A DNA stretch of 36,269 nt from an uncultured Patescibacteria group bacterium (GCA_938017575.1 CALIJC010000016.1:1-36269), one strand, 5' to 3'; shown: positions 8,024 to 18,605, counted from the stretch's first letter. Notes: generated by a model not told the origin, from the sequence alone. A program made the numbers and translations.

Positions 8024-8551
8024 TTATTTATATTCAGGGTAGTTGTTTAAAGCAGATCTAATTTCATTTTCTGCTTCTTCTTTTCCAAAGTAACCTTCAA
8101 CAATAGATTCTTTTTTCTGTAATCTCTTGTAATTTGCAAAAAAATCTGCAATTTCATCTAATTTATGTTTTGGGAAATCTGATAATTCTTGAACGTCGTT
8201 GAACCTAGGATCATCAACAGGAACTCCAATCACGCAATTATCTTGGTCTCCTCCGTCAACTTTTCTCAAAATTCCAATTGCTCTACATCTTACAACTGTC
8301 ATTGGTGGAACTGAGTTGGTCAAAAACACAGCAACATCCAAAGCATCACCATCTTCTACTTTGGTGCTAGGAATAAAACCATAGTTAAACGGATAGAATT
8401 CACTAGAATACAAAACCCTATCTAAAAACACAGCACCAGTTTTTGGATCTAGTTCGTATTTATTCTGGCTACCGTAAGGAATCTCTATAACCACGTTAAA
8501 CTCCTCGACAGATCCAGATGGTAAAAAATATAGGTTTTGCATGTTTGACAT
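8024..8551 (-). CDS. ppa: Inorganic pyrophosphatase
   Basis: 'IEIPYGSQNKYELDPKTGAVFLDRVLYSSEFYPFNYGFIPSTKVEDGDALDVAVF' family I PPase signature. Confidence 0.95.
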   Translation of the reverse strand: MSNMQNLYFLPSGSVEEFNVVIEIPYGSQNKYELDPKTGAVFLDRVLYSSEFYPFNYGFIPSTKVEDGDALDVAVFLTNSVPPMTVVRCRAIGILRKVDGGDQDNCVIGVPVDDPRFNDVQELSDFPKHKLDEIADFFANYKRLQKKESIVEGYFGKEEAENEIRSALNNYPEYK

Positions 8552-8680
8552 ATAACATTTATATTTTCTAATTGGTTAATTTTTGTCAATTATATTGAAT
8601 ACAAGCAGAAATCATAGTTGACCAAAAAAGCATTTCATGGTAGTAAATAGCAAAATTGTATAGTTAATTCAGGGGTAAAT

Positions 8681-9073
8681 GTGATATATAATTCTGGGAT
8701 AAAAAGAATCCTAAAATCATTAAATTTCAAGTATAATTCTAATATACCTTGTGGCAGTTTCAATATATCTGTGAAGGAATTTTTACTAATCAGTGAATTA
8801 GATAATTATTACTTTGAAAAGGCTCTAGGTATTTATTCAAATAATGGAGGTAATGTAATTAAAAAGAGTGGAACTAAACTTTATTTGATTCTCAAAAGAT
8901 CATTATTAACTAGCACTAAAGAAAATCTAACCACGCATGACGTATTATTAATTCGTGTATTAACTTTAATGTCGTTAAACATGCTTGGAGAGTACTATTG
9001 CCAAATAGTTTTTGATTTATTACTTAATATTAATGAAAATCCAAACCTATATACAACTGCAATTTTCAAATAA
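8681..9073 (+). CDS. Hypothetical protein (GTG start)
   Basis: ORF track; AGGGGTAAATGTG SD-start context; no recognised family. Confidence 0.55.
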   Translation: MIYNSGIKRILKSLNFKYNSNIPCGSFNISVKEFLLISELDNYYFEKALGIYSNNGGNVIKKSGTKLYLILKRSLLTSTKENLTTHDVLLIRVLTLMSLNMLGEYYCQIVFDLLLNINENPNLYTTAIFK

Positions 9074-9103
9074 AAAAGGGCTCAGTGCTATAAACACTGA
9101 GCC
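9072..9103 (-). terminator. Intrinsic terminator, likely for the minus-strand gene 9140-10117
   Basis: GGCTCAGTG(9079-9087)/CACTGAGCC(9095-9103); T-tract on the minus strand (AAAAAA on +). Confidence 0.75.
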
Positions 9104-9139
9104 ATGTTTCAGGTTGTTCTAAGTAAAGTTATTCTAGGC

Positions 9140-10117
9140 TCATTTTTCACTATCCACAACAGTTACCTTGATACCAGAATTGTATGATTCTGGTAATCCA
9201 TCAGTCCTAGATGTGATGTTATAATGGATGTTAGAAATCGAATAATCAATTTGCCAACCCACCCTAAATAGCCCAAGGCCACGGCAATATGTATCTTGTC
9301 CAGGAAGATATACCTTTGCACCTCTATTTTTTAGAACTTTTTCGATTTTTTTCAGCTCCAATATATTGAGCCAATTCTTGCGAAAAATTGTTGATAAAAT
9401 TATTTGAGGAAGGAAAGCAATTTCATACCAGAGAGGGTACCATTTGCGTCTAGAGTTTACCAACTCACCGTAAGAACTCATTCTCCCTGCAATAACATAT
9501 TTACTACTTTCTTTAATCTCAGAAACTAGTTGAATTATGGTCTGCTCCCTAGCTCTTGGTGAAGAGAAACAATTTAGGTAAGCGCTATAAAACCAAATAT
9601 CATTAATTTTGACTCCAACTACAGGATATAGTGAAGATCTATTAAGATCTTCAGAAACATGATCAAAACACAGAGGGTTTAGAAAAATTGAATACTCTTG
9701 AAATTTAAATCTCTCAGAGCATATTAACATTCCACTTATGCTAGTATATTTGTGAGTTGGAATAAATAAATAGTTAAATTTATTTTCTTTTAGCCATTTA
9801 AATAGTAATTCACTATGCTCTATGTCCTGAAAAAAATACAAATCTGTAGTATTATCTTCAATTAATTTAATTATATCACCATGTTGATTGATTACTTGTG
9901 TACAAGCTCCACAATTAGTGGAGAATATTGTTTCTGGTGTAACATCTGATAACCCTCCTATATCATTATAAAAAAATCCTACACTATATTCGCCAAATTT
10001 TAATTCACCCTCTTTAGAGCTTTCAACCCCTAAGTCAAATAAACCGGAGTTTCTAGATAATAGCTGTAACCGGTCCAAAAACCCAGTAATTTGATCAATA
10101 CCGGTAATAGTTTCCAT
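9140..10117 (-). CDS. Divergent endonuclease/exonuclease/phosphatase (EEP)-fold-like protein
   Basis: Start moved to the internal ATG (GGAGAAAACATG SD). EEP-like spacing: 'DLYFFQDIE', 'SGMLICSERF', 'RAREQTIIQLVSEI..YVIAGRMSS', 'WQIDYSISN'. Confidence 0.45.
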   Translation of the reverse strand: METITGIDQITGFLDRLQLLSRNSGLFDLGVESSKEGELKFGEYSVGFFYNDIGGLSDVTPETIFSTNCGACTQVINQHGDIIKLIEDNTTDLYFFQDIEHSELLFKWLKENKFNYLFIPTHKYTSISGMLICSERFKFQEYSIFLNPLCFDHVSEDLNRSSLYPVVGVKINDIWFYSAYLNCFSSPRAREQTIIQLVSEIKESSKYVIAGRMSSYGELVNSRRKWYPLWYEIAFLPQIILSTIFRKNWLNILELKKIEKVLKNRGAKVYLPGQDTYCRGLGLFRVGWQIDYSISNIHYNITSRTDGLPESYNSGIKVTVVDSEK

Positions 10118-10196
10118 GTTTTCTCCAAAGAATTTCCTCAGCAATAACAAATAGCACAATTTTTACGATATGTAAAGGCTAATCGCAAGGAAAATT

Positions 10197-11609
10197 CTAT
10201 ATACTCACAACTTCTGCTTCGACGGTTTCCACTTCAATCCTAACAAATTTAAACAAAGATAGAACTTTCCAAACAAACCACAAAAATATTGTAGATACGA
10301 TTAGTAAAATTGGTTTGATAAACATTAATAAAACAAACAAAACAACAGACAATCCTGCAGGAACAGCCAAGGTTCTATCAATCAATAATGCAGAAGGCAA
10401 AAGGTTTAAAATCCGACCTAATTCACCATCTGGTCTTTCCTCATCATTATTTGCAAATTCGCTCCAACTATTTCTATAGTATTGTTTCAAAACGTCTTTG
10501 TAGTCATCCTCATCTAAAACTGAATCCAATTCTAAACCAATATCAAAGTAATTTTCATTTTTAAATTTATTCAATCTTCTTTCCCTTTCTTCCAAAATCG
10601 CATTTCCACATTTACCAATACCAGCTTCATTTTCACATTTCAAAATTATTTCATCTTGTTCACTAGTAGAAACAACAGGTTTCCCGTCAATATAATTTGC
10701 AGCCAGGAAACCACCAAAAGTCAGATCACCTTTAGTATTTTTTAGGCCTTCATTCACAAAAAATCTATTTAACGAAACTGGAGAACCTTCCCCCATCACA
10801 ACATTATCAAACACCATACTATTATCTAGGATATGCTTATCAAACGCTTTTTCAGTTCCAACTGATTGAATATAGCTAAATAGGCCTATGCTTACTATAA
10901 AAAACACCAAAGTCCACAGAGCCTTGGATGACTCATTTGCAATTTGAGTGATTGTAAATATTCTACTACCTAATTGGTTTTTTTCCAGCTCCAAATAAGC
11001 CAAATATGTGAACAAAGCAACAACCAGCCCTGCAACTATAGTTACTACTGATATTGATTTCAAAGCAATTACAGTTATTAGCAAAAATAATAAAATATTT
11101 GCCAGCAAAGAAATTAGAAAATAACTCCTATCAGCAACAATTACAAAGAAAATATTTGTAACAATGATATAGGTTATAGCAGCCCCAAAAGTTAATAATG
11201 GATTAATACTAAAGGGTAATAAACTAAATGAAACCAAAACCCCAAATGACACTATGTTTAGTATCATGAATAGTAAAGATTTTCGAAAAACTCTTTTTAT
11301 CGCTTTGATATGCTCATGATCTGTATTGAATACAGAACTAATTGAATTTAAATTGTCTTTATCGCCAACAATTTTTTCCAAAGGTAAATATGCTGTTGGG
11401 TTTTCTTTGATGTGACCTGCTTTTGTTTTGATGTTTGTAACCCCAGAAGAAACGAATTTTGGTAAGGTTTGTTTATTTTGACGTAAAAATGAACTCACAG
11501 ATTTATGCTTGGCGACTGTGTTACCACTCTTTTTATGTGACTTTTTGTGGTCAGCACTCTCTTTGTGAGTAGTCTTCTTTTCTGCGGCGCTTTTCTTGTG
11601 AGTATTCAT
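10197..11609 (-). CDS. Multi-pass membrane protein with Lys/His/Ser-rich cytoplasmic N-terminus
   Basis: ORF track; 'HKKSAAEKKTTHKESADHKKSHKKSG' followed by several hydrophobic segments. Confidence 0.7.
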   Translation of the reverse strand: MNTHKKSAAEKKTTHKESADHKKSHKKSGNTVAKHKSVSSFLRQNKQTLPKFVSSGVTNIKTKAGHIKENPTAYLPLEKIVGDKDNLNSISSVFNTDHEHIKAIKRVFRKSLLFMILNIVSFGVLVSFSLLPFSINPLLTFGAAITYIIVTNIFFVIVADRSYFLISLLANILLFLLITVIALKSISVVTIVAGLVVALFTYLAYLELEKNQLGSRIFTITQIANESSKALWTLVFFIVSIGLFSYIQSVGTEKAFDKHILDNSMVFDNVVMGEGSPVSLNRFFVNEGLKNTKGDLTFGGFLAANYIDGKPVVSTSEQDEIILKCENEAGIGKCGNAILEERERRLNKFKNENYFDIGLELDSVLDEDDYKDVLKQYYRNSWSEFANNDEERPDGELGRILNLLPSALLIDRTLAVPAGLSVVLFVLLMFIKPILLIVSTIFLWFVWKVLSLFKFVRIEVETVEAEVVSI

Positions 11610-11703
11610 ATTTACGTTACTTTCGACCCTCTAAAAATTATATTTAAAAACAAAAATGTCAATAGATTCAATACTGACATTTTTGCTTTGGTAGTTCTTT
11701 TCT

Positions 11704-12903
11704 CTATTCCTTGGTTTCTTTAGTATCACCTTCTTTTGTTTCTGAGCTCTTTGACTCATCAACCATATTAACCATATTTTCTTGAATCTCTTTGGCTTTG
11801 TCAAAATCTAGCAATGTCAAATAAAGTTTTTCATCAACATCAACGCCTAAGACTGTAAATTCTCTCTCCTCTCCTAGGTTTAGGATATCATGAATCTTTG
11901 AAGGTGAATCAATCTCATCTTCACTCATTTGTGTAATGTGACATAATCCTTGAATATCATCTTCATTAACAATAATCGCACCATATGCTACAATTTTGGA
12001 AACTTTACCAACAAATTTACCTCCAGGTTTAGTGTTCTTTGCAAACTCTACCCATGGGTTTGGTAGTAATTGTTTAATAGATAGATTAATTCTATTTTCT
12101 TTATCAATTTCTACAATTTTAGCTTTGAATTTCTGGCCCAATCTATATTCAGAGCGAGGATCTTCTACTTTTTTCCAAGCTATTTCAGAAATGTGAACCA
12201 GTCCTTCTAAATCTTCATCGAATCTGACAAAAATTCCAAAATCAACAGCTCCAACAACAGTTCCTTCGACAATGTCACCGACTTTGTATTTAGATAGCTT
12301 TTCTTGTGCTAATTCATCACTAACTGCTTTTTCAGAAACAATCAAAGTATCAGCGTCTTCGTTAATACTAATAACCTTTACTTTGAAATTCTGCCCAACG
12401 TATTTTTTCATCTGATTTAACAGACTTTTATCCTCAATGCTAGATTGTTTAACCGCATGCATCGGAGACAAAAGTGAAGCTGGCAAGAAACCATCAACTC
12501 CCTGAACTCTAACCAAAAATCCACCACGGTTGGCATCTCGGATTTTTGCATCAATCGTCATTCCATTTTCATAGACGCTCTTGATATCAGACCAAATTTT
12601 ATCACGGCCAATAGCTCTAAAGCTAAGCTCCATCATTGATCTTTCATTGTCTAAATCTAATAGAATTGCTTCTACTTCTGCGCCTACTTTGATTCCTGAC
12701 AAATATTCTTCATTATATAATTCTCTACCTCTAACCACGCCAAGTCCAACATTAGGGACATCGACAATAACCTCGTTTTTTGACACGAAAAGTACATTTC
12801 CTTTTACTGTCTCACCGACGTTATGTTCAATTGGGCTATCTACATGAACTAGTAAATCATGCATTGATGGCTGAGTATCTTTAGTTTTTGTAACCATACC
12901 CAT
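11704..12903 (-). CDS. rpsA: 30S ribosomal protein S1-like, four S1 domains
   Basis: Repeated S1 motifs e.g. 'YKVGDIVEGTVVGAVDFGIFVRFDEDLEGLVHISEIAWKKVEDP'. Confidence 0.9.
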   Translation of the reverse strand: MGMVTKTKDTQPSMHDLLVHVDSPIEHNVGETVKGNVLFVSKNEVIVDVPNVGLGVVRGRELYNEEYLSGIKVGAEVEAILLDLDNERSMMELSFRAIGRDKIWSDIKSVYENGMTIDAKIRDANRGGFLVRVQGVDGFLPASLLSPMHAVKQSSIEDKSLLNQMKKYVGQNFKVKVISINEDADTLIVSEKAVSDELAQEKLSKYKVGDIVEGTVVGAVDFGIFVRFDEDLEGLVHISEIAWKKVEDPRSEYRLGQKFKAKIVEIDKENRINLSIKQLLPNPWVEFAKNTKPGGKFVGKVSKIVAYGAIIVNEDDIQGLCHITQMSEDEIDSPSKIHDILNLGEEREFTVLGVDVDEKLYLTLLDFDKAKEIQENMVNMVDESKSSETKEGDTKETKE

Positions 12904-12975
12904 AAAACATTTATCTAATTTCGTTTATTGTCAAGATGTTCTAGGTATATATTCCTGAATTGAATATTGTGGAAA

Positions 12976-15219
12976 TTATTTCAAAGCAGTTAGAGGGTTT
13001 CCAGTTAAATCATACTTTTCTCCAGTATAGTCATCTACCCCAGTAATAATTGGCTCTCCAAACAACTCAGTTCTAGCTAGCGATTGGTTTTCTTGTGCTT
13101 GAACATCGAAAGTAAATGTGATTTTTACCTCTTCTTTTCCATTACCACTATATTCTGGTATAGCTCCTGGATTCCATTCAATTTTTCCATTCACAGGGTT
13201 GTATGAAATATTATCAAACTGCCCCTCTGGTGAGATTCCATCTACTTTCCAGCTACTTGGCGGAAGTGTTGAAATAGCCTCTACTTTTACATCGTTAATT
13301 CTAGTTTGTCTTGATTTCAATATCCAGGTTACTTCAGCAATCGCTCGGTTGTTATCAGTTTCTTCAGATTTTAATTCTTGAACAAATTCTAACTCACCAC
13401 TAGCTTTATATTCTTCACCAGAGAACTGAATACTCGATAATTCTGCAGATTTTGCTTCAGCCCTAGGTCGTAGTGTGTAAGTATTTTGAGGTAGCGAAGT
13501 ATTTTTGAAAGCATCGTCATCTTTTAGCTGAACAGAAAAACTAAGCTTTCCTCTAGATTGTGGAGGCAGATTTTCTAACTGCGGTACTCCCCTGGCCGTC
13601 CATTGCACTGCTCCGTTATTCAAATCACCTTGAGTTCCACCAACATATGCAAGAGTTGTAAAATCAAGCAAGTTTGCATTATCATCGATGAATCCTAAAA
13701 TCTCAATATTTGTGAGAGTTCTAGTTGATTTGTTTTGATAATTAATTGCGTATGTAATTGTCTCTCCAGGTTCAAAAGTCTTGTCGGCATTTTTACCTTC
13801 AAATTCTGTCGTCAAAACCAGTGGCTGAGACAAAACTACAACATCAGTAGTTGTACTACGCAAAGTTTCATAGGTACCATCAGCTCCGAGAGTATCAATC
13901 TCAACCAAGAAATTTAATTTAACCCCATCTGCACCTTGGACAATTCCACGGGTTTTCAAAGTTTGGGTTCTCAGTCTTGGTAAACTATTAATAAACCAGG
14001 TGTTGTTTCCATCATCAGGAGTTGTGATTACATCAGCAGTGTTCCCAAGAACCAATTCAGAGCTAGTATAGCTAAATCCGCCCCGGTCTGGATAAGTCAT
14101 TCTGACTCGAAGGTCTTTTAATTCTGTTTCGGATGTATTTTCAAAAACAACTGCAATTTCCGCCTCACTTCCATTTTGCACCTCACGCTGAGTTGGCGTC
14201 ATAGTAATACCAATTTGGGGAGACGTTATTCTAGTTCTTTCTGCTTGAATAGGTACTGAAAATCTTTGATCGCTTTTACCAATATTAGGGGTTGGAATAT
14301 AACTAACATCACCAGACATCACAGCCTCTTCATCAATATTACCAGAGAGGACACCTTCAAATTGGATAATAGCCTCGTTTGTTCCCTGGCCCACAGCAGA
14401 TAAGCTTGATAGTTTGTATAGACTTCCTGAACTATCAGATGGATCTGGGTTAATTGGCTTGGTATATCTAAAAGTCCTATCAAAATTCAACTGAACCTCA
14501 ATATTTTGAATTGAAACGTTATTCCTGTTAACAACTCTGACTTTCCATCTAACTGGGGAACCTGAAGAAGAAGTTGTTGGAGCTTCAATAAACGCCTCCA
14601 CATTTTGATAAGATTCAACCTGGCTATTTTGAGATAGCTGAAACGCATAAAATCCAAGAGATGATAAAGCAATTGCAACAACTAGAATCAACACTAACCA
14701 CCACCTATGAACCAAAAAATCAGTTAGTTTTTTAAACAATCCTTTTCCATTAAAATTCAATCTATTTTTATTTTTTGTAGGTTGAGGTTTTGTTTGATTA
14801 TTATTTGGCTGAACATCAAAATATTGGTTTTCACTAACAGATTGTTGAACATTGTTATAATATTGATTATTTGTTTGAGACTGTTGAGGCTGACTCTGCG
14901 ACTTTGGTTGCTGCTGATTGATGTTTGGTTGGTTAATATTTGGCTGAGGATTTGCTGTAGCTTGTGGAGCAGGTTGAGGCTGTGAATTTGGAGTAGTATT
15001 ATTTGACCAATTTTGTTGTGCGACGTTTTGATTTGGTTGGTTGTTACTATAATTTTGACTACCATAGCCTACCTGAGCAGGTTCGCCAGAGGTAGTAGGT
15101 GGAGTTTGATTTTGTGGAATTTCAACTCTTGCTTGCTTTGGAGCTGTAACGACACTACCTGGATTTGCTCCATTGTTTAGGTTACTTCCAGCCAAGCCAT
15201 TATTATTCTGATCCGCCAT
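12976..15219 (-). CDS. Large single-TM envelope protein: N/Q/P-rich cytoplasmic segment plus DUF11/CARDB-like extracellular repeats
   Basis: Long Asn/Gln/Pro-rich N-term, TM 'WWLVLILVVAIALSSLGFYAF', then repeated 'ETITYAINYQNKSTRTLTNIEI'-type modules. Confidence 0.75.
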   Translation of the reverse strand: MADQNNNGLAGSNLNNGANPGSVVTAPKQARVEIPQNQTPPTTSGEPAQVGYGSQNYSNNQPNQNVAQQNWSNNTTPNSQPQPAPQATANPQPNINQPNINQQQPKSQSQPQQSQTNNQYYNNVQQSVSENQYFDVQPNNNQTKPQPTKNKNRLNFNGKGLFKKLTDFLVHRWWLVLILVVAIALSSLGFYAFQLSQNSQVESYQNVEAFIEAPTTSSSGSPVRWKVRVVNRNNVSIQNIEVQLNFDRTFRYTKPINPDPSDSSGSLYKLSSLSAVGQGTNEAIIQFEGVLSGNIDEEAVMSGDVSYIPTPNIGKSDQRFSVPIQAERTRITSPQIGITMTPTQREVQNGSEAEIAVVFENTSETELKDLRVRMTYPDRGGFSYTSSELVLGNTADVITTPDDGNNTWFINSLPRLRTQTLKTRGIVQGADGVKLNFLVEIDTLGADGTYETLRSTTTDVVVLSQPLVLTTEFEGKNADKTFEPGETITYAINYQNKSTRTLTNIEILGFIDDNANLLDFTTLAYVGGTQGDLNNGAVQWTARGVPQLENLPPQSRGKLSFSVQLKDDDAFKNTSLPQNTYTLRPRAEAKSAELSSIQFSGEEYKASGELEFVQELKSEETDNNRAIAEVTWILKSRQTRINDVKVEAISTLPPSSWKVDGISPEGQFDNISYNPVNGKIEWNPGAIPEYSGNGKEEVKITFTFDVQAQENQSLARTELFGEPIITGVDDYTGEKYDLTGNPLTALK

Positions 15220-15297
15220 ATAAGATAATTTATCTGATTACAAAAATTATCTATAAATTCTTTTATACAGTCAAGTCTTTTGTTGGTTGAAAATTAA

Positions 15298-16677
15298 TTA
15301 AAAATTACTCAAATTATTATACTTAATAAGTTCACCATCTTTGATACATAGTTGATTTTTTTCGATGATTTCGTCTTGGCATTTACTGTCTTGAATCCAC
15401 TCATTAATACTATATTTTAGAATGTTCTCATTTGATAAATCTTGGTCAATCCAAATAGAATACACACTATTTTCAGAGTAAATAAACAATCTATTCCAGA
15501 AAGAAAAATATTCAAATTCAACCAAATCTAATCCACCATCTAAATCAATTGTACCAATCCTATCTATATCCTCATTCAAGAAATTATAATACCATAGAAC
15601 TGATTCATTATCTAACCAATACACATTTCTATTGAATGTACCCAGATTCGCTACATTATCAGCAATATACACCCATCTATTTTTATTAAAATCTGGAATA
15701 TAGTTTATCCGTTCATCCGCTAAAACAACTATTCCCTGGCCGACATTTGCTACTTCAAAGTAACTTGATTCAACATCTTTAGGTATATAATTAAATATAT
15801 CATCTAAATAAAGATTTTCTTGTGCAATATCCAAGTCCTCAATTTTGCTTTTTTTATCAAAGAAATATAAACCGCCGTCTTTATTAACCCAAACCCTATT
15901 TGGAGACTCAGTGTTATCAATTCCATTAACCCTAGAGCTCTTGAATCGTAAATTATTGTTTACAATATTAAAAACCCAAAGAGTTTTCCTATCATCTAAC
16001 AGTAATAAATTCTGATCATCAAAAAGCTCCAGACTCTCAACTTGTATTCCCAGGGACTGAAACGAATAAATTTCCCATCCATCCAAAACGACATCAAAAT
16101 ATAAAACCAATTGCTGATCTTTTTTGAAATAAAAACCAGAATCTAATCTATCCCATTTTCCGTCTGTAATGATTGACTTGGATGAATTATTTATTTTTTC
16201 TTTTTCTCCTACCAACCCTTTAAAATCAAATTCCTGAATATAGTAATCTTGGTCTTTTTCTAATAGAACATATCCATCAGATAAAATTGATACATCTTCA
16301 AAAGAGTCAAAAGTATCGATAGTTTGACCTTGGTTAGGTAAAAAAGCCAGGTTTTCTATTTCAACTACAGTATTTTTTTCTTGAGAAGACCAAAAAACAA
16401 AATCTTCAAATTGATAATCATTCTTTTGAACTGATAAATTTACAACTTGATCATCTAAAATTTTGATTTCACCTGGCGTTTTGAATATTTCTTTATTGTT
16501 ATAAAAAACAGAACCATTTCTAGGTAGTGTTTCTACACCAACCTTCAAAGTTTTCATTAATTCTAAGTTTTTTAAATCAACATTATAACCAAGAGACACA
16601 ACAATCAGAATTGGTGTTACTATAACAAAGAAAATTGTATAGACAAAGAAAAATACTCTTCGCAGACCTGGTTTCAT
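15298..16677 (-). CDS. Membrane-anchored protein with PEGA-like domain and propeller-like repeats
   Basis: N-terminal TM; 'VETLPRNGSVFYNNKEIFKTPGEIKILDDQVVNLSVQKNDYQ' PEGA-like; downstream repeats with W/Y/D blades. Confidence 0.6.
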   Translation of the reverse strand: MKPGLRRVFFFVYTIFFVIVTPILIVVSLGYNVDLKNLELMKTLKVGVETLPRNGSVFYNNKEIFKTPGEIKILDDQVVNLSVQKNDYQFEDFVFWSSQEKNTVVEIENLAFLPNQGQTIDTFDSFEDVSILSDGYVLLEKDQDYYIQEFDFKGLVGEKEKINNSSKSIITDGKWDRLDSGFYFKKDQQLVLYFDVVLDGWEIYSFQSLGIQVESLELFDDQNLLLLDDRKTLWVFNIVNNNLRFKSSRVNGIDNTESPNRVWVNKDGGLYFFDKKSKIEDLDIAQENLYLDDIFNYIPKDVESSYFEVANVGQGIVVLADERINYIPDFNKNRWVYIADNVANLGTFNRNVYWLDNESVLWYYNFLNEDIDRIGTIDLDGGLDLVEFEYFSFWNRLFIYSENSVYSIWIDQDLSNENILKYSINEWIQDSKCQDEIIEKNQLCIKDGELIKYNNLSNF

Positions 16678-16802
16678 AAATAATTTATATTATATAATAT
16701 ATGGAACTTTACTAAATATCTATTGTCAACTCTTGACAATTTCTTTTTCCTATTTAAGTATATAAAACACTCCTAAGAAATTATTTTAGAATGATCACTA
16801 AT

Positions 16803-16889
16803 CCGGAGTTGGCCGAGCGGTCAATGGCACCAGACTGTAAATCTGTCGGGCTTCGCCCTACCCAAGTTCGAATCTTGGACTCCGGACCA
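16803..16889 (+). tRNA. tRNA-Tyr (GTA), class II, CCA encoded
   Basis: CCGGAGT/ACTCCGG acceptor, discriminator A, loop CTGTAAA, long variable arm, TTCGAAT T-loop. Confidence 0.95.
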
Positions 16890-16949
16890 AAAATTATTCT
16901 AATGAGTAAATAATTCAAAATTGAATTAATAATAGTACATCAAATTGAG

Positions 16950-17024
16950 GCGGGTATCGTACAATGGTTAGTACCTCAGTTTTCCAAACTGATAATAAGG
17001 GTTCGATCCCCTTTACCCGCTCCA
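16950..17024 (+). tRNA. tRNA-Gly (TCC), CCA encoded
   Basis: GCGGGTA/TACCCGC acceptor, loop TTTCCAA, T-loop TTCGATC. Confidence 0.95.
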
Positions 17025-17173
17025 AAAAGCATACTGGAGATCCAGAAAATTTTAAAATATTTTAGAGCAAATTTATTTCATATAAATGAGTTCACAAATT
17101 AGTATCTGTCCTTTCCAAAAAACAAATTTTGTAATATAATATATATAAGCTTCAACATTCATTATAGGGTTTT

Positions 17174-17806
17174 ATGTCAAACAAGAATTCAAAGAAGAAT
17201 AGAAAAAACAGTCAAAACGAAGCAAACAAAAAAAATACAAAAATAAAAAACACCTCAGGTGTAAAAAAAGATATGCAACAAACATCTGTTAAAACTCCGA
17301 GTTTTCAAAAAGTTTCACCAAAAAATACATCAGATGATGCAAAAAATAGAATTGCTGAGCTAGAGGCTAGATTACTTTCCTATGAAAACGAAATAAAAGA
17401 TTGGAAAAACAAATCAATTAGGCTAGCTGCAGATCTACAAAATCTTGAAAAACAACAAGAGTTAGATATTGCTCAACTAAAAAAGAAAATCAAAAAAACT
17501 ACTGTTGATTCAATTTTCTCATTTTTAAACACATTACAACTATCGTTTAATTACAAACCTGAAACACAAGATCAACAGGTAAATTCTTTTATTAATACGC
17601 TACAAGTAAGCTTCGACCAAGTACTAAACCAGCTTCAAAACCAAGGAATTGAAATTATTAATGTAAAACCCGGTGATGAATTCAACCCAGAGTTTATGAC
17701 GATCTTGAGTGAATCTGGTGATGGTAATACACTCGTTAAACAAGTTGTTAGTGTAGGTCTAAAAATCGATGGTCAAATTATACAACCTGCTTCTATAATG
17801 GTATAA
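17174..17806 (+). CDS. grpE: Nucleotide exchange factor GrpE
   Basis: Coiled coil 'NRIAELEARLLSYENEIKDWKNKSIRLAADLQNLEKQ', C-term 'GDEFNPEFMTILSE...VVSVGLKIDGQIIQPASIMV'. Confidence 0.88.
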   Translation: MSNKNSKKNRKNSQNEANKKNTKIKNTSGVKKDMQQTSVKTPSFQKVSPKNTSDDAKNRIAELEARLLSYENEIKDWKNKSIRLAADLQNLEKQQELDIAQLKKKIKKTTVDSIFSFLNTLQLSFNYKPETQDQQVNSFINTLQVSFDQVLNQLQNQGIEIINVKPGDEFNPEFMTILSESGDGNTLVKQVVSVGLKIDGQIIQPASIMV

Positions 17807-17838
17807 AAACCAGTAAAACATTTTTTATATATATCACT

Positions 17839-18546
17839 CTAATTCTTTTCAACTGAATCAAGAGTATCTACATAAATATAACCATCAGCTTCGTAAATAT
17901 TTCCTGTTAAAATATAAGAGGCTCCGTCTTCAATCTCGGTATACTCCTGGAGTGCTCGTAGTTGAAGTTTGCTAGAAGGAACACAAACCGTTGCATTTGG
18001 AATTCCACATTGAACGATTTCCAATTCATAATTAAATCCATCTGAAGAAACTACCTTACCCAAAACCTGGTTTTCTTCTAATTCTACTGTTTCAGTCTTG
18101 GTTTCAGTTTGATTATTCGAGTCTTCATCGGTTTTATTTGTATCAACATTATCTTCGTCATTAGGATCTTCTAAGACAGAATTATTCAAGTTGTTAGTTG
18201 TTGGTTCATCATCGCTTTTATCCTCAATAGTACTATTATTTGATGCAGCATTAGAGGTAGTTGTTTTCTCATCCTCCTCCTTAATGTTATTTAGATTAGA
18301 TGAATTTTTTGATAAATCATCATCTTTAGTATTTTCTGAAAACAACTCTACAGATTTCTCTGGCTCATCTATTTTATCATCATCAATAACACTGTAAGTA
18401 ACAGACTCGTTTTTCTTATTATTTCCATAGGATGAATCACCAGATGCACTAAAGCTTTCATTGAGCAAATACACACCTCCCAGAATTAGAATTACGGCTA
18501 CGATTGCAATTACTATACTAAGTTTATTTGATTTGTTTTTTGTCAT
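17839..18546 (-). CDS. Single-TM protein with Asp/Glu/Asn/Thr-rich extracellular linker
   Basis: N-term TM 'LSIVIAIVAVILILGGVYLL', long acidic low-complexity region, small C-terminal domain with two Cys. Confidence 0.65.
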   Translation of the reverse strand: MTKNKSNKLSIVIAIVAVILILGGVYLLNESFSASGDSSYGNNKKNESVTYSVIDDDKIDEPEKSVELFSENTKDDDLSKNSSNLNNIKEEDEKTTTSNAASNNSTIEDKSDDEPTTNNLNNSVLEDPNDEDNVDTNKTDEDSNNQTETKTETVELEENQVLGKVVSSDGFNYELEIVQCGIPNATVCVPSSKLQLRALQEYTEIEDGASYILTGNIYEADGYIYVDTLDSVEKN

Positions 18547-18605
18547 AATATTGTTGGTTTTATTTAAAAATAAATAAATTTATCCTCCAAGTCAAGTATA
18601 TCTAA

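Noticed and set aside
14487-15065. Overlapping ORFs 14487-14681, 14757-15065 and 14782-14985
   Set aside because: Frame shadows of the low-complexity N/Q-rich coding region of 12976-15219.
16950-17024. Possible UGA recoding to Gly as in Gracilibacteria/Absconditabacteria (SR1)
   Set aside because: The tRNA-Gly anticodon is TCC, and TGA serves as the terminal stop for tgt and the 9140 gene; genes read through normally in code 11.
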